A stretch of 64,000 nt of DNA, from the NCBI GenBank assembly GCA_034003955.1, contig JAVEXO010000012.1, forward strand, positions 1 to 64,000, read 5' to 3'. The position numbers were made by a program, and so were the translations under genes. Shown piece by piece: positions 43,188 through 52,324 of the stretch (the stretch's first letter is position 1; every line of letters begins with the position of its first letter). Origin of the DNA: SZUA-370 sp034003955. Lineage in GTDB: Bacteria; Spirochaetota; Spirochaetia; Treponematales; UBA12059. The notes below the pieces were generated by a model. The model searched no databases. It had not been told where the DNA came from and was given only the letters and a program-made list of their open reading frames with translations.

Positions 43188-43727
43188 TTGTTTAACAACA
43201 GTAGTGGCGCCGACGATCCGGCGTTCAAGGCTTTGTACGACGAGACATTCACGATGCTCTGGAGGGTAGCCCGCAGGATAACCAATTCCGACGAAGCCGC
43301 CGAGGACGTCGTGCATGACTCGTATATAAAGGTCGTGGAACGCTGGAGCATGTTCCCAACAAGGAATGATGCCAAGTACTGGCTCATCCGCGTCGTCAAG
43401 AACAACGCGCTCAACTGGATAAAAAGAAAAGGACGCGAGCAGAAGGTGTACCAGCGCTACCTCAAGGAATTGGATGATACATCGGAATCACCCGAAGACC
43501 AGGCCTTGAAGGCCGAGGCAAGCGACAGTATGCGTCGAAATCTTGATAGGCTGCCTGAAAAATTCAGGATGGTACTGGTGCTCAAGGAGTATGGACTGCT
43601 CAACTACAAGGAAATAGGGCGTGTCATGGGAATAGCAGAAGGTAACGTCAAGATTAGAGTATTCAGGGCTCGAGAAGCCCTGGCTGCAATGATGCGGGAG
43701 GATGGTAACGATGTGTCCCGACCGTGA
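43188..43727 (+). CDS. ECF-type RNA polymerase sigma factor
   Basis: A 179-residue sigma-70 family protein with only region 2 and region 4. Region 2 is FKALYDETFTMLWRVARRITNSDEAAEDVVHDSYIKVVERW with the -10-binding helix, and region 4 is LDRLPEKFRMVLVLKEYGLLNYKEIGRVMGIAEGNVKIRVFRAREAL with its helix-turn-helix. The TTG start follows a GGGGG stretch by 7 nt. The next gene, overlapping by 17 nt, encodes its likely anti-sigma factor. The regulon is unknown; the two envelope-protein genes behind are candidates. Confidence 0.9.
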   Translation: MFNNSSGADDPAFKALYDETFTMLWRVARRITNSDEAAEDVVHDSYIKVVERWSMFPTRNDAKYWLIRVVKNNALNWIKRKGREQKVYQRYLKELDDTSESPEDQALKAEASDSMRRNLDRLPEKFRMVLVLKEYGLLNYKEIGRVMGIAEGNVKIRVFRAREALAAMMREDGNDVSRP

Positions 43728-44295
43728 GCTTTTATCCGCATGGGTTGATGGTGAGATACCATCACCGTGGAGCGATAGCATTGATCGCCATGTAGCTGCG
43801 TGTTCATCATGCACAACCGTCGTGGCCGCCATGCGGGAGACGCAAACGCTGTTCTCATCCGATAGAGCCTCCATGGATGAGGCTTCTTTAGTCGCCAAGA
43901 GTAGAATCCAGAATCGCCTGGTATCGACACTCCCCACAGGGCAGTCTATACGCTCGGCACTGAGCAGATCAGGATCGAGAGCGCTCTGGTCGCATAAATT
44001 CATGGTGCCTCTTCCTGCCATAGCCGCCGCCGCCTTGGTCCTGGCCGTCCTGGGCTTCTCTCTGGCCGTCAGCGGCCGGCGCAATGCAGAGCTCGAGGTG
44101 GCAGTACGCAGGGCCTTCGAGGCGACTCCGGTGGCGACATCGGGCATGGGCATAGAGTCTATAATAGAGTTTGTTTCGAGTCAGAATGCTCCGGTCAGCA
44201 TCAATATAAACCTTCCTGCGGAGGCCTTCGCCGGTTCCGCAGGGGAACCCTTCATTGTTCGTGAGGCTGACTATAAGCCGGGGAGTCGCAAGTGA
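43711..44295 (+). CDS. Zinc-finger anti-sigma factor
   Basis: From the ATG at 43711 the protein has 194 residues. MCPDRELLSAWVDGEIPSPWSDSIDRHVAACSSC has the HxxxCxxC motif of the ZAS domain that clamps sigma factors. A membrane segment (PLPAIAAAALVLAVLGFSLAV, about residues 93-113) separates it from a periplasmic part of about 80 residues. GGAGG precedes by 9 nt. It overlaps the sigma gene and is overlapped by the next gene, so the four-gene operon 43188-46543 is compact. Confidence 0.88.
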   Translation: MCPDRELLSAWVDGEIPSPWSDSIDRHVAACSSCTTVVAAMRETQTLFSSDRASMDEASLVAKSRIQNRLVSTLPTGQSIRSALSRSGSRALWSHKFMVPLPAIAAAALVLAVLGFSLAVSGRRNAELEVAVRRAFEATPVATSGMGIESIIEFVSSQNAPVSININLPAEAFAGSAGEPFIVREADYKPGSRK

Positions 44296-44858
44296 GGCAT
44301 AGTCTGCTTGCAGGCACGGCTTTGCTAGCCACCATGCTGGCGGCCGTATCCTCCTGGGCTCAACAGCCTGCGCAAGGCTTGGAGTCCGGATCCTTGTCAT
44401 CGATTCCCTCTGCCCTGCTTGGTGACGCCCTGAGCGTCTCCATATTGGCGTCTTTGGGTAAGCCCGCAGAGGCTCCCAGCTGGGAAGCCCGGGATGTTAA
44501 ATACACCATCCCCGGCACGCCGGTGTCTATAAAGATGGTAGGCGCAGAGGCCGTCATAGTCATCACCCTGACCCCATACAAGAACGCTGGCGGAGGCTTG
44601 CTACTCGTAGCACAGGGGCAGGTGTGGTACAAGGATGGTGACGCGGGGCTCAGTTACAGGACGACGGTAGATACGTTGATGGTAGGTTTCGGCGAGCGTG
44701 TGCTCTTCTATCCCTTCGGAGCCAATCCTGAGCTCGGCTCCCCCTTGCGCGTAGAACTCATACTGTCAAAGTATTCAGCCGACGAGCTGGGGCCAGATGC
44801 CTCTAAGGTACCGACAGAGGCTGGGCCGCCATCCGTCAAGGAAAAAACCAAGCCATGA
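44292..44858 (+). CDS. Exported protein of unknown function in the sigma operon
   Basis: A 188-residue protein with a GTG start overlapping the anti-sigma stop. The N-terminus is a Sec signal peptide (HSLLAGTALLATMLAAVSSWAQ, cleavage after AQ). The mature domain is beta-rich (IPGTPVSIKMVGAEAVIVITLTPYKNAGGGLLLVAQGQVWYKDG). I do not recognise a family. Its stop overlaps the start of the transglutaminase-like gene by 4 nt. Confidence 0.7.
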   Translation: MRHSLLAGTALLATMLAAVSSWAQQPAQGLESGSLSSIPSALLGDALSVSILASLGKPAEAPSWEARDVKYTIPGTPVSIKMVGAEAVIVITLTPYKNAGGGLLLVAQGQVWYKDGDAGLSYRTTVDTLMVGFGERVLFYPFGANPELGSPLRVELILSKYSADELGPDASKVPTEAGPPSVKEKTKP

Positions 44859-46543
44859 GGGTCGGTTTATCGCCACCACACTCCAAAAGACGGGGCAGAC
44901 GCCCGGTGGTTCTGTATGTGGTTTTGGCCTTGGTCGTAATAGCCGCAGCCATAGCCCTACCTATAGTGAGAGCCAGGGCAGGTCGGCCCCTTGTCATGTC
45001 CATAGAACCCTCTATTGGTGAGCCGGGAAGCCTGCTTCTTATAACAGGCAAACACTTCGGCTCGGAGCGTGGAGAGGGCAGAGTAGAGTTTGACAGGGCA
45101 GCCCCAACAACATCATCGTATCTTTCCTGGAGCGACGAGAAGATAGAGTTGCGTATCCCCCTGTATGCCGAGTCTAACCTGGTACACGTGGTCACCGAAC
45201 GCGGCCGTTCAAACGCCAAGATGTTCATGAGTCGTGCCCTCCTGCCAAGCGCGCCTGTAGGATCAAGCCTGAGGACACTCGGCCCATCGATAGAGTCATT
45301 GTCGTCTGATTCTGGGGTCATAGGAGCCCTTGTAACCATCAAAGGGCTTAATTTTGGGGCAAACAGGGGCGATTCTTCGGTACTCTTTACCTGGATGGGT
45401 GAATCTGGCATACAGGTACAGAATGATGAATCAGGCAGAGGCTATGTGAGCCCCCAAGACTCCTCAGGCGAATATGAGAGCTGGTCAGACAAAGAAATAC
45501 GAGTTAGAATACCGGACGGAGCCATAACAGGCGGCATAGCGGTCAAGACGACCAAGGGCTCCAGCCCCGTACGCTACTTTCAGGTGCTCAATGCCCCCGG
45601 TACCAAGATATATGGTGGCCGAAGGACCTATGCACTCTCCTCCTTCGTTACTATTTCGCGGGTACAGCAGACTGGTCCCAACTCCCTCTATGTATGGATG
45701 CCTTTTCCGGCAGAGACACCATCGCAGCGTGGGGTCAAGGCTCTTGGGAGGTCTACAGAGCCACTCTTGCCCGATTATCATGGCTTGTCCGCATACCGGC
45801 TCGTCGATCTTGTGGCCGATAAGCTGACGACGGTGGAACAGGATCATCTAGTACAGGTATACGGAGTACAGACGGACGTCAAGGTCGACAAGATACAGGC
45901 TCCCCCGGCTCCTGCTCCGCGTCTATACACCACAATGGTGCAGGCCGATACCCTCGTTCCCTCCGACGATCCAGCGATTGTAGCCTTGGCCAAGAAGGCG
46001 GCGGGTCGTGAGAAGAATCATTACAAGATAGCCCAGGCTTCCCTTGTCACCCTGGCATCGTCTGTCAGCTATGATGCCGGCTCTGTCTCTGACTCAGCGG
46101 CCAAGGCACTGAGTGGAGGCAAGGTAGATGCATGGGACATGGCCATCATATACGCCGCCATGCTCAGGGCGTCAGGTATACCCGCATTGCCGGTAGCCGG
46201 AGTGCTCGTAGACGATTCACGCCGCGCCTGGCGTCATGTCTGGGCGGAATTCTATATCTATGGCTTTGGCTGGATACCGGTAGATCCAGTCCTGGCTACG
46301 GGCGGAGACATAGGCCAGTTTAAACCGGCCTTCGATGACAGGTCTCGGTACTTTGGCAATCTTGACGACAGACACATTGCCTTCTCGCGTGGTCTTACAA
46401 TCGTTGACAGGATAAGCCCTGATGGCAGAACCGTTGCAGCCTCAAGACGCTACTCCTTCCAGAACATCTTCGAGGAGGCGACTGGGGCAATAGCTGCGTA
46501 CACGTCTTTCTGGAGCGATGTGGAGATTACCGGCGTGTATTAG
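44855..46543 (+). CDS. IPT/TIG-domain protein with an inactive transglutaminase-like domain
   Basis: A 562-residue membrane-anchored protein. One membrane segment (VVLYVVLALVVIAAAIALPIV, about residues 19-39) is followed by two IPT/TIG immunoglobulin-like domains (IEPSIGEPGSLLLITGKHFG and IESLSSDSGVIGALVTIKGLNFG) and a C-terminal transglutaminase-core domain (about 375-500). The histidine (RHVWAEFYIYG, His461) and aspartate (VPVDP, Asp477) of the triad are present, but the cysteine position in DAWDMAIIYAAMLRASGIPA is Ala426. It therefore probably binds rather than crosslinks. Last gene of the sigma/anti-sigma operon. Confidence 0.8.
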   Translation: MRVGLSPPHSKRRGRRPVVLYVVLALVVIAAAIALPIVRARAGRPLVMSIEPSIGEPGSLLLITGKHFGSERGEGRVEFDRAAPTTSSYLSWSDEKIELRIPLYAESNLVHVVTERGRSNAKMFMSRALLPSAPVGSSLRTLGPSIESLSSDSGVIGALVTIKGLNFGANRGDSSVLFTWMGESGIQVQNDESGRGYVSPQDSSGEYESWSDKEIRVRIPDGAITGGIAVKTTKGSSPVRYFQVLNAPGTKIYGGRRTYALSSFVTISRVQQTGPNSLYVWMPFPAETPSQRGVKALGRSTEPLLPDYHGLSAYRLVDLVADKLTTVEQDHLVQVYGVQTDVKVDKIQAPPAPAPRLYTTMVQADTLVPSDDPAIVALAKKAAGREKNHYKIAQASLVTLASSVSYDAGSVSDSAAKALSGGKVDAWDMAIIYAAMLRASGIPALPVAGVLVDDSRRAWRHVWAEFYIYGFGWIPVDPVLATGGDIGQFKPAFDDRSRYFGNLDDRHIAFSRGLTIVDRISPDGRTVAASRRYSFQNIFEEATGAIAAYTSFWSDVEITGVY

Positions 46544-46608
46544 TCTAAGGATCCTTTCGCATATCGCTCTTGCGTGCTATGCTTAAGACGTGCTTCAAGG
46601 AGGTAGTC

Positions 46609-47901
46609 ATGTCATACATGGAGAAGGCAGATCCAGAACTTTTCAAGGCCATGGGGCTTGAGGAGAGTCGTCAGCGTAACAATCTTGAACTGATTGCCAG
46701 CGAGAATTACGCTTCCCATGCCGTCATGGAGGCCGCTGGATCGGTTCTGACCAATAAATATGCAGAAGGCTATCCGGCCAAGCGATATTACGGTGGCTGC
46801 GAGTTTGTAGACGTCGCCGAAAACCTGGCTCGAGACAGGGCCAAGGAGCTGTTTGGTGCGGAATTCGTCAACGTTCAGCCCCACTCTGGCTCACAGGCTA
46901 ACATGGCCGTGTATTTCGCTGCACTCAAGCCTGGTGACACCCTTCTTGGCATGGATCTGGCTCACGGTGGGCACCTGACCCACGGGGCCCCTGTTTCTTT
47001 CTCTGGCAAGCTGTATAACGTCGTCCGTTACGGCGTCCAGCGCGAGACAGAGACGATAGACTACGATGCATTGGAGAAGCTGGCCCGCGAGAACAAGCCC
47101 AAGATGATAGTGGCCGGTGCCAGTGCCTATCCCAGGGTCATAGATTTCCAGCGTTTCAGGAAGATAGCCGATGATGTTGGCGCCTTGTTCCTGGTAGACA
47201 TGGCCCACATAGCCGGCCTTGTAGCCGCTGGAGCCCACCCCAGTCCCATCCAGATAGCAGACTTTACGACTACTACGACGCACAAGACCCTGCGTGGCCC
47301 GCGCGGTGGCGCCATATTCATAGGCAAGGACAAGGAAAACACCATAGGCGTGACCACACCCAAGGGTGATCGCGTGAAGATGTGGTCTGAACTCATAGAC
47401 GGATCTATTTTCCCTGGCATACAGGGCGGACCGCTCTGCCATATAATCGCCGCCAAGGCCGTAGCCTTCAAGGAGGCCCTGACTCCGGCGTACAAGGCCT
47501 ACATACAGCAGGTCGTGGTCAATGCCAAGGTTCTGGCACAGGCCCTGGCAGACGGAGGAGCACGTATCGTTTCTGGCGGTACCGATAACCACCTGATGCT
47601 CGTAGATCTGACCCCTCTGGGTATCAGCGGCAAGGAAGCCGAGAAATGGCTTGACGAGGCGGGCATAACCGTCAACAAGAACGGCATCCCCTTCGACCAG
47701 AAAAGCCCATTCATAACATCAGGCATACGAATAGGAACACCAGCCGTTACGACCCGCGGCATGAAAGAGCCAGAGATGGCTCAGATTTCTGGTTTCATCA
47801 TGGATGTGCTCCGCTCCAAGGGTGAACCCGCCGTGACATCACGGGTGAGGGCAGAGGTTCAAAAACTGACTGGACGATTCGGCCTCATGGCCGATCTGTA
47901 A
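46609..47901 (+). CDS. glyA: Serine hydroxymethyltransferase
   Basis: From the ATG at 46609 (GGAGG upstream) the enzyme has 430 residues. It is a fold-type I PLP enzyme: QRNNLELIASENYAS at the N-terminus, VNVQPHSGSQANMAVYFA, and TTTTHKTLRGPRGG with the PLP-binding lysine. It interconverts serine and glycine with tetrahydrofolate, giving one-carbon units. The upstream in-frame ATG at 46570 lacks a ribosome-binding site. Confidence 0.95.
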   Translation: MSYMEKADPELFKAMGLEESRQRNNLELIASENYASHAVMEAAGSVLTNKYAEGYPAKRYYGGCEFVDVAENLARDRAKELFGAEFVNVQPHSGSQANMAVYFAALKPGDTLLGMDLAHGGHLTHGAPVSFSGKLYNVVRYGVQRETETIDYDALEKLARENKPKMIVAGASAYPRVIDFQRFRKIADDVGALFLVDMAHIAGLVAAGAHPSPIQIADFTTTTTHKTLRGPRGGAIFIGKDKENTIGVTTPKGDRVKMWSELIDGSIFPGIQGGPLCHIIAAKAVAFKEALTPAYKAYIQQVVVNAKVLAQALADGGARIVSGGTDNHLMLVDLTPLGISGKEAEKWLDEAGITVNKNGIPFDQKSPFITSGIRIGTPAVTTRGMKEPEMAQISGFIMDVLRSKGEPAVTSRVRAEVQKLTGRFGLMADL

Positions 47902-47956
47902 CTTCAATGTAACGTAGGTTTCCCTGGAGTATGCCATCTTTGTGGTGCTACATAGA

Positions 47957-47985
47957 TTGACAACCTCCGGGGGCGTACCTATACT
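47957..47985 (+). promoter_or_regulatory. Consensus promoter for the CNB-domain gene
   Basis: TTGACA (47957-47962), 17-bp spacer, TATACT (47980-47985), only 1 base away from the ideal sigma70 promoter. The leader to the ATG at 48022 is about 30 nt. Confidence 0.75.
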
Positions 47986-48021
47986 TCTATCGAGCTTTCC
48001 GACGGGAGAAATGGTATAGGC

Positions 48022-49254
48022 ATGGATAATCCGCTCCAGCTGACTTTCGTCAATTTTAAAAGAGACTCATACATAATTGTAGAAGGTAAGCAGAATGCCG
48101 ACCGTTTCTTCATCATAAAGGCCGGTAAGGTTCGTATATCCAAGGAGATAGAGGTCGTCGAAGAAGAAGGCGGCAACATCTATTCTCCCGGTGATTTCTT
48201 CGGTGTCGTATCAACCATGTCAAGCCACAGCCATATAGAAACGGCTCAGGCGCTTACCGATGTAACGCTTATAAGCGTCCAGCGTGAGCAGTACGGCATG
48301 CTGATAGAGAAGAACACTCCCGTCGCCATGAAGATTATCATGGGTTTTTCAAAGCGCATGCGCTTCCTGGACGAGGCCTTGACCCGTATAACCCTCAAGA
48401 AGAGCGCCGACATAGACCCATCGCATCTGTACAAGGTGGCCGAGTGCTACGCAAGACAGAGCCAGTTCAACCAGGCCTACTACGCCTACTATCAGTACCT
48501 CAAGTTCTGCCCCAATGGCCAGCATGCCTCTGTCGTCAAGGAGCGCCTGGCCAAGATAAAGCCATATTCCAAGGCCGTGTATCTTGAAGGCTCCACAGAG
48601 GAATTCAATCGCTACTATCCTAAGGACACCATGGTGTTCTCTGAGGGCATGCCCGGTAGTGAGCTGTATATAATCCAGAAGGGCTCCGTCAAGATAACAA
48701 AGATAGTAGACAACACCGAGGTGCTCCTGGCCGTTCTCAAGGCCGGCGACATATTCGGCGAGATGGCCCTTCTTGAGAACAAGCCCCGTTCTGCAAGTGC
48801 CATTGCCTACGAAGACGCCTATCTTCTAGCCGTAAACAAACAGAATTTTGAGCGCATGGTTCAGGCACAGCCCCAGATAGTAACAAGGTTGACACAGTTG
48901 CTGGCAGAGCGTATTTGGTTTATATATAAGCAATTGGCAAACACGCTTATATCTGATCCATTAGGCAGAATGTATGATGCATTGCATATACAGCTTGAGA
49001 AGAACCGTGTCCCCATAAAGAACGGCGCGACCCATGCCTTTGATTTTGGCCCTAAGGAACTGGTCAACATGGTAGGACTGCCTATCAACGAAGGCAACAT
49101 AGTCGTACAACAGCTTCTTTCAAACAAGCTGTTCCGCCTGATAGACAACAAGATTGTTGTCCAGGACATGAGCGAGATTGTCAAACAGGCCGAGTACTAT
49201 CGCAAGATGCAGAAGATAGAGAAGTCCCGTAAAGAGGCCCAGGCGGCCCGTTGA
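48022..49254 (+). CDS. Protein with two cyclic-nucleotide-binding domains
   Basis: A 410-residue soluble protein. The first CNB-like domain covers about residues 5-115 (SYIIVEGKQNADRFFIIKAGKVRI) and the second about 195-310 (VFSEGMPGSELYIIQKGSVKITKI, then GDIFGEMALLENKPRSASAIA, which is close to the phosphate-binding cassette). A short TPR-like stretch (YKVAECYARQSQFNQAYYAYYQYLKFCPNG) lies between them. The C-terminal 90 residues resemble the winged helix of CRP/FNR proteins in part (FDFGPKELVNMVGLPINEGNIVVQQLLSNKLFRLI). It may be a cAMP-type sensor or a transcription factor; ligand and targets are unknown. Confidence 0.8.
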   Translation: MDNPLQLTFVNFKRDSYIIVEGKQNADRFFIIKAGKVRISKEIEVVEEEGGNIYSPGDFFGVVSTMSSHSHIETAQALTDVTLISVQREQYGMLIEKNTPVAMKIIMGFSKRMRFLDEALTRITLKKSADIDPSHLYKVAECYARQSQFNQAYYAYYQYLKFCPNGQHASVVKERLAKIKPYSKAVYLEGSTEEFNRYYPKDTMVFSEGMPGSELYIIQKGSVKITKIVDNTEVLLAVLKAGDIFGEMALLENKPRSASAIAYEDAYLLAVNKQNFERMVQAQPQIVTRLTQLLAERIWFIYKQLANTLISDPLGRMYDALHIQLEKNRVPIKNGATHAFDFGPKELVNMVGLPINEGNIVVQQLLSNKLFRLIDNKIVVQDMSEIVKQAEYYRKMQKIEKSRKEAQAAR

Positions 49255-50240
49255 CCCCCGAATCTTGCCATGACGCCATAACACAAAGCTTCGTAACACT
49301 GGGCTTGCCTGCTTTTTCTATAGTTGGTCGAGCCGTGATCGATGACATCGCCAGTATAGCCGATCCTGAGGCTCTCAGACGCTACGGTTTCCGTGATTCG
49401 GCCGGAGCCGTCGTCGTTGTCTTTCCATACGATCCCAGGCCAGATGTCCAGCCTTCTTCCCTCGATGCTCTTAACAGTGAGGCAGCTAAAGGCCCTCCGC
49501 CGTATATACGAGTAGGCGCCTTCGCCGCCTGGAACCATTATGCGGCTCTATCGCGCCTTCTACAGAAGGCCGGACGCATGCTGGCCGCATCTTCCGGGTT
49601 GGCACCTTCAGGCTTCAGGGTCATAGTCAATTCCCGCCTCCCTGAGAAACCCCTGGCCCTGGCCGCCGGGCTTGGCTTCATAGGCCGATCGAGCCTGCTT
49701 GTGAGCCATGCGTATGGGCCTGCATGCCTCATCGCTGCCTTGCTGCTGCCGGCGGAGTATGAGCTTGGGGTCAATGGTGGCCTTGGGGTCAACAACGACA
49801 TTGCTGGCGGTGGCTGTGGTACTTGCCGTGCCTGCCTGGAGGCTTGCCCGACAGGAGCCATACTGCCCGATCATGGTGTGGAGCTTGAACGCTGTATACA
49901 GTACTGGACGACGAAGCCAGGCATGCCTCCAGCCGTGGTGAGAGCCGCCTGGGCTGATCGTCTCTATGGTTGCGATGCCTGTGTGGCCGCCTGCCCGCAC
50001 TCGGCTCGCGCCACCGTGCTGGGTCCTGACGGCACGAGCCCGGTGTCGCGAGCGCGAGCCCTGATGCTTAGGTCAGAACAACGTCCGGGATCTTTTGTAT
50101 CGGCTTCCTTCATCTTCGCCGCGAGCGATGAACAACTACGCTTGTTTTTTAAGAAAACAGCACTAGGGCTATCCTGGGTAGGCTTGGAAGAAGTACGCAG
50201 GAACGCAGAGTTGGCAAGTCCCTCCCATAGTTTGACGTGA
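49251..50240 (+). CDS. Epoxyqueuosine reductase-like 4Fe-4S protein
   Basis: A 329-residue protein that resembles QueG. It has the DUF1730-like N-terminal half and a bis-[4Fe-4S] ferredoxin pair, CGTCRACLEACPTGAI and CDACVAACPHS (about residues 200-215 and 245-260). QueG is a cobalamin-dependent enzyme that reduces epoxyqueuosine in tRNA. Length is somewhat short and the C-terminal HEAT-like tail is reduced, so a paralogue with another role is possible. TTG start overlaps the stop of the CNB gene by 4 nt, which couples the two. Confidence 0.75.
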   Translation: MTPESCHDAITQSFVTLGLPAFSIVGRAVIDDIASIADPEALRRYGFRDSAGAVVVVFPYDPRPDVQPSSLDALNSEAAKGPPPYIRVGAFAAWNHYAALSRLLQKAGRMLAASSGLAPSGFRVIVNSRLPEKPLALAAGLGFIGRSSLLVSHAYGPACLIAALLLPAEYELGVNGGLGVNNDIAGGGCGTCRACLEACPTGAILPDHGVELERCIQYWTTKPGMPPAVVRAAWADRLYGCDACVAACPHSARATVLGPDGTSPVSRARALMLRSEQRPGSFVSASFIFAASDEQLRLFFKKTALGLSWVGLEEVRRNAELASPSHSLT

Positions 50241-50287
50241 GGCCTTTTGGGTAGTACAGTTGACAGTGAAGACAGGAGAGATACACG

Positions 50288-50800
50288 ATGCAAGAAAGCC
50301 CCGTCAATCAATACTTAAGTTTCACACTCAAGGATGAGCTCTATGCTATTTCCATAGCCATGGTTCGCGAGGTGCTGGAATATACCAAGATAACAAGGCT
50401 CCCTAAAACGGCTAATTTCATGAAAGGTATCATCAACCTGCGGGGCCAAGGCGTTCCCGTCATAGACTTAGCGATTAAATTCGGCATGGAAGAGACGGCC
50501 ATAGACAAGGACACGGCTATCATAGTCATGGACGTGGAAACTGATGACGGTATCGTCATAGTAGGAGTACTCGCCGATACCGTTCATGAAGTCATTGATT
50601 TGCCTGCTAGCAAGGTGGAGCCGGCACCGCGCTTCGGTACCAGCCTGGCTGCAGATTTTATTCAGGGAGTTGGTACCTTGGATGATGGCTTCGTCATCAT
50701 ACTTGATATAGGTCATATCTTTAGCAGTGACGAAGTATTTATGCTCAAGACAGGGGCCGTAGAAGGCAGCGCAAAGCAAAAACAGGAGCGTGATGTATGA
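50288..50800 (+). CDS. cheW: Chemotaxis adaptor protein CheW
   Basis: A 170-residue CheW domain protein that bridges chemoreceptors to CheA. The pattern QYLSFTLKDELYAISIAMVREVLEYTKITRLPKTANFMKGIINLRGQGVPVIDLAIKFGM is clear, and VLADTVHEVIDLPASKVEPAPRFG continues the family. AGGAGA precedes the ATG. No other chemotaxis gene adjoins except the small gene at 50797. A soluble chemoreceptor at 11123 is a possible partner. Confidence 0.93.
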   Translation: MQESPVNQYLSFTLKDELYAISIAMVREVLEYTKITRLPKTANFMKGIINLRGQGVPVIDLAIKFGMEETAIDKDTAIIVMDVETDDGIVIVGVLADTVHEVIDLPASKVEPAPRFGTSLAADFIQGVGTLDDGFVIILDIGHIFSSDEVFMLKTGAVEGSAKQKQERDV

Positions 50801-50976
50801 AGAATGTTGATATGAAGCTTTCGGGCACAATCTTGACAATAACTGTCGATATTGCCAAGGAGTTTGGCTTGTCAAGCTCGGGAAAGAGCAAAATAATTGC
50901 CTCTACCGAGGGCAATGTGTCTATTCCCGACAAGGAAGAGATCAAGATAGGCCTCAATATCTATCGCAAGCCCTGA
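50797..50976 (+). CDS. Small conserved protein overlapping cheW
   Basis: A 59-residue open frame starting with ATG that overlaps the cheW stop by 4 nt (ATGA). The sequence MKLSGTILTITVDIAKEFGLSSSGKSKIIASTEGNVSIPDKEEIKIGLNIYRK is uniform and beta-rich, with SSSGKSKIIASTEGN as a polar loop. I recall short proteins of this pattern in other anaerobes, but no function is known to me. It is in the operon with cheW and has no signal peptide. Confidence 0.75.
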   Translation: MKNVDMKLSGTILTITVDIAKEFGLSSSGKSKIIASTEGNVSIPDKEEIKIGLNIYRKP

Positions 50977-51019
50977 TTCCGGGAATGACCCGAGCCTTGG
51001 CGTAAGCCGAGACTTGGCA

Positions 51020-51049
51020 TTGCCCAAGCGCTCATGCAAGGCGTACTAT
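51020..51049 (+). promoter_or_regulatory. Promoter of the two-domain methyltransferase gene, possibly leaderless
   Basis: TTGCCC (51020-51025), 18-bp spacer, TACTAT (51044-51049). The ATG at 51060 lies only 10 nt behind and has no Shine-Dalgarno site. An alternative -10, TATACT at 51047-51052, would place the start even closer. Confidence 0.45.
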
Positions 51050-51059
51050 ACTAACAACC

Positions 51060-52256
51060 ATGAACCCACTCGATATTTACGTAAACAAAGCAGTACCATT
51101 CAAATTCAAGGGTGTCGACCTGTCATTCGACCTGTCGCATGCCCTGTTCAGCTCCTTTGATATAGACGCAGGATCCCGCCTCCTCTTGAAGGCGATAGCC
51201 CAGAATGTTGAACAAGCCAGCGTAGGCTCAATAGTCGACATAGGTTCTGGCGTGGGAGTGCTCGGCATAGCCTGTGCAAAGGCCTATCCGGACTCGAGCC
51301 TGCTTATGCGAGACCGCGACGCCCTGGCATCTGCCTTTAGCGAGCGGAACGCCAGACGCAACAGGATTGCCTCGGTATCAATCGATACGCGCCTGTTCCT
51401 GGAAGGCATAGAGGCGGAACGCTATGACCTTGTGCTGTGCAACGTGCCGGCCAAGGCCGGTCCTCCCGTGCTTGACCGCTTCCTTAAAGATATCCCTGGC
51501 ATCCTCACCGAGCGCGGCACAGGCGCCATCGTCGTCGTTGAGACAATAGCCGAAGCCGCCTTAGCATCGCTGCGCGCATCAGGCGCTGAGATCTACCGCA
51601 CGGAGCGCGGGCCGGGTCATAGTGCCTTCCTCTTCAGGCGTGGCAGCGCCGCGGCCGTTGAGCCAGGAGCGTTCTGGGGCGTCATGGAACGTTCTGAGCA
51701 GAGACTGCGCGCCGGCAAGATATTGTATCGACTCAAAGGATATTGGGGACTCCAGGAATTCGATACACCCTCGTTCTCAAGCGAATTGTCGATGAACATG
51801 GCAGAGAACGCCATGGCCGGTCTCCACACCAGGAGGGTCGCCCTTATCAACCCCGGGGTCGGGCGTGTAGCCTGTTACATTGGAGCACGCGCCAGAGGCG
51901 CGACGATAGACCTGTGCGGACGCGACTCGCTATCGCTCGCCGTAAGCGCCAGGAACCTGGCGCTTAACGCCAAGGCTGATACACCGGCGGGCGAGTCATA
52001 CTCTTTCGCATCCAAGCTTCCTGACAGTGCCTACGACCTCCTGGTCGAGACAGTCGATCCTATTCCCCGCGTCGATACACTAGACGATTCATGGGCCTCG
52101 GCTCTCAGGATCTTGAAGCGGGGGGGCTCCTACATAGCCACCATGCCATCTGCCGTCATGGACCGCTTCGAGAAACGAAAGCCAAAGGGAATGGTCAAGA
52201 TATCGGGAAAAAAGAAGAAGGGCTTTGCCTGTGCCTCCTGGCGCCTTGAAGCTTGA
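51060..52256 (+). CDS. Class I SAM-dependent methyltransferase, RlmG/RsmC-like
   Basis: A 398-residue protein with two related Rossmann domains. The N-terminal half has SIVDIGSGVGVLGIACAKAYP as SAM motif I and LVLCNVPAKAG at the catalytic position, where the NPPF motif of N2-guanine methylases would sit, here changed to NVPA. The C-terminal half resembles the second domain of RsmC/RlmG but is more diverged. If active it probably methylates a guanine in rRNA; the changed catalytic motif makes this uncertain. Confidence 0.6.
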   Translation: MNPLDIYVNKAVPFKFKGVDLSFDLSHALFSSFDIDAGSRLLLKAIAQNVEQASVGSIVDIGSGVGVLGIACAKAYPDSSLLMRDRDALASAFSERNARRNRIASVSIDTRLFLEGIEAERYDLVLCNVPAKAGPPVLDRFLKDIPGILTERGTGAIVVVETIAEAALASLRASGAEIYRTERGPGHSAFLFRRGSAAAVEPGAFWGVMERSEQRLRAGKILYRLKGYWGLQEFDTPSFSSELSMNMAENAMAGLHTRRVALINPGVGRVACYIGARARGATIDLCGRDSLSLAVSARNLALNAKADTPAGESYSFASKLPDSAYDLLVETVDPIPRVDTLDDSWASALRILKRGGSYIATMPSAVMDRFEKRKPKGMVKISGKKKKGFACASWRLEA

Positions 52257-52274
52257 GGGCCATTCTAGTCGGCT

Positions 52275-52324
52275 AGCCTGATTGCAGGCTCGCCTGATTA
52301 CAGGCTCGCCTGATTACAGGCGGC
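52275..52324. repeat. Iterated short repeat upstream of pckG
   Basis: Units of about 16 bp, AGGCTCGCCTGATTAC, repeated at least twice, ending AGGCGGCC. Each unit contains a small hairpin (GCCTG ATTA CAGGC). A close copy with GGTTAC in place of GATTAC lies on the other side of pckG (54263-54317). Confidence 0.75.
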
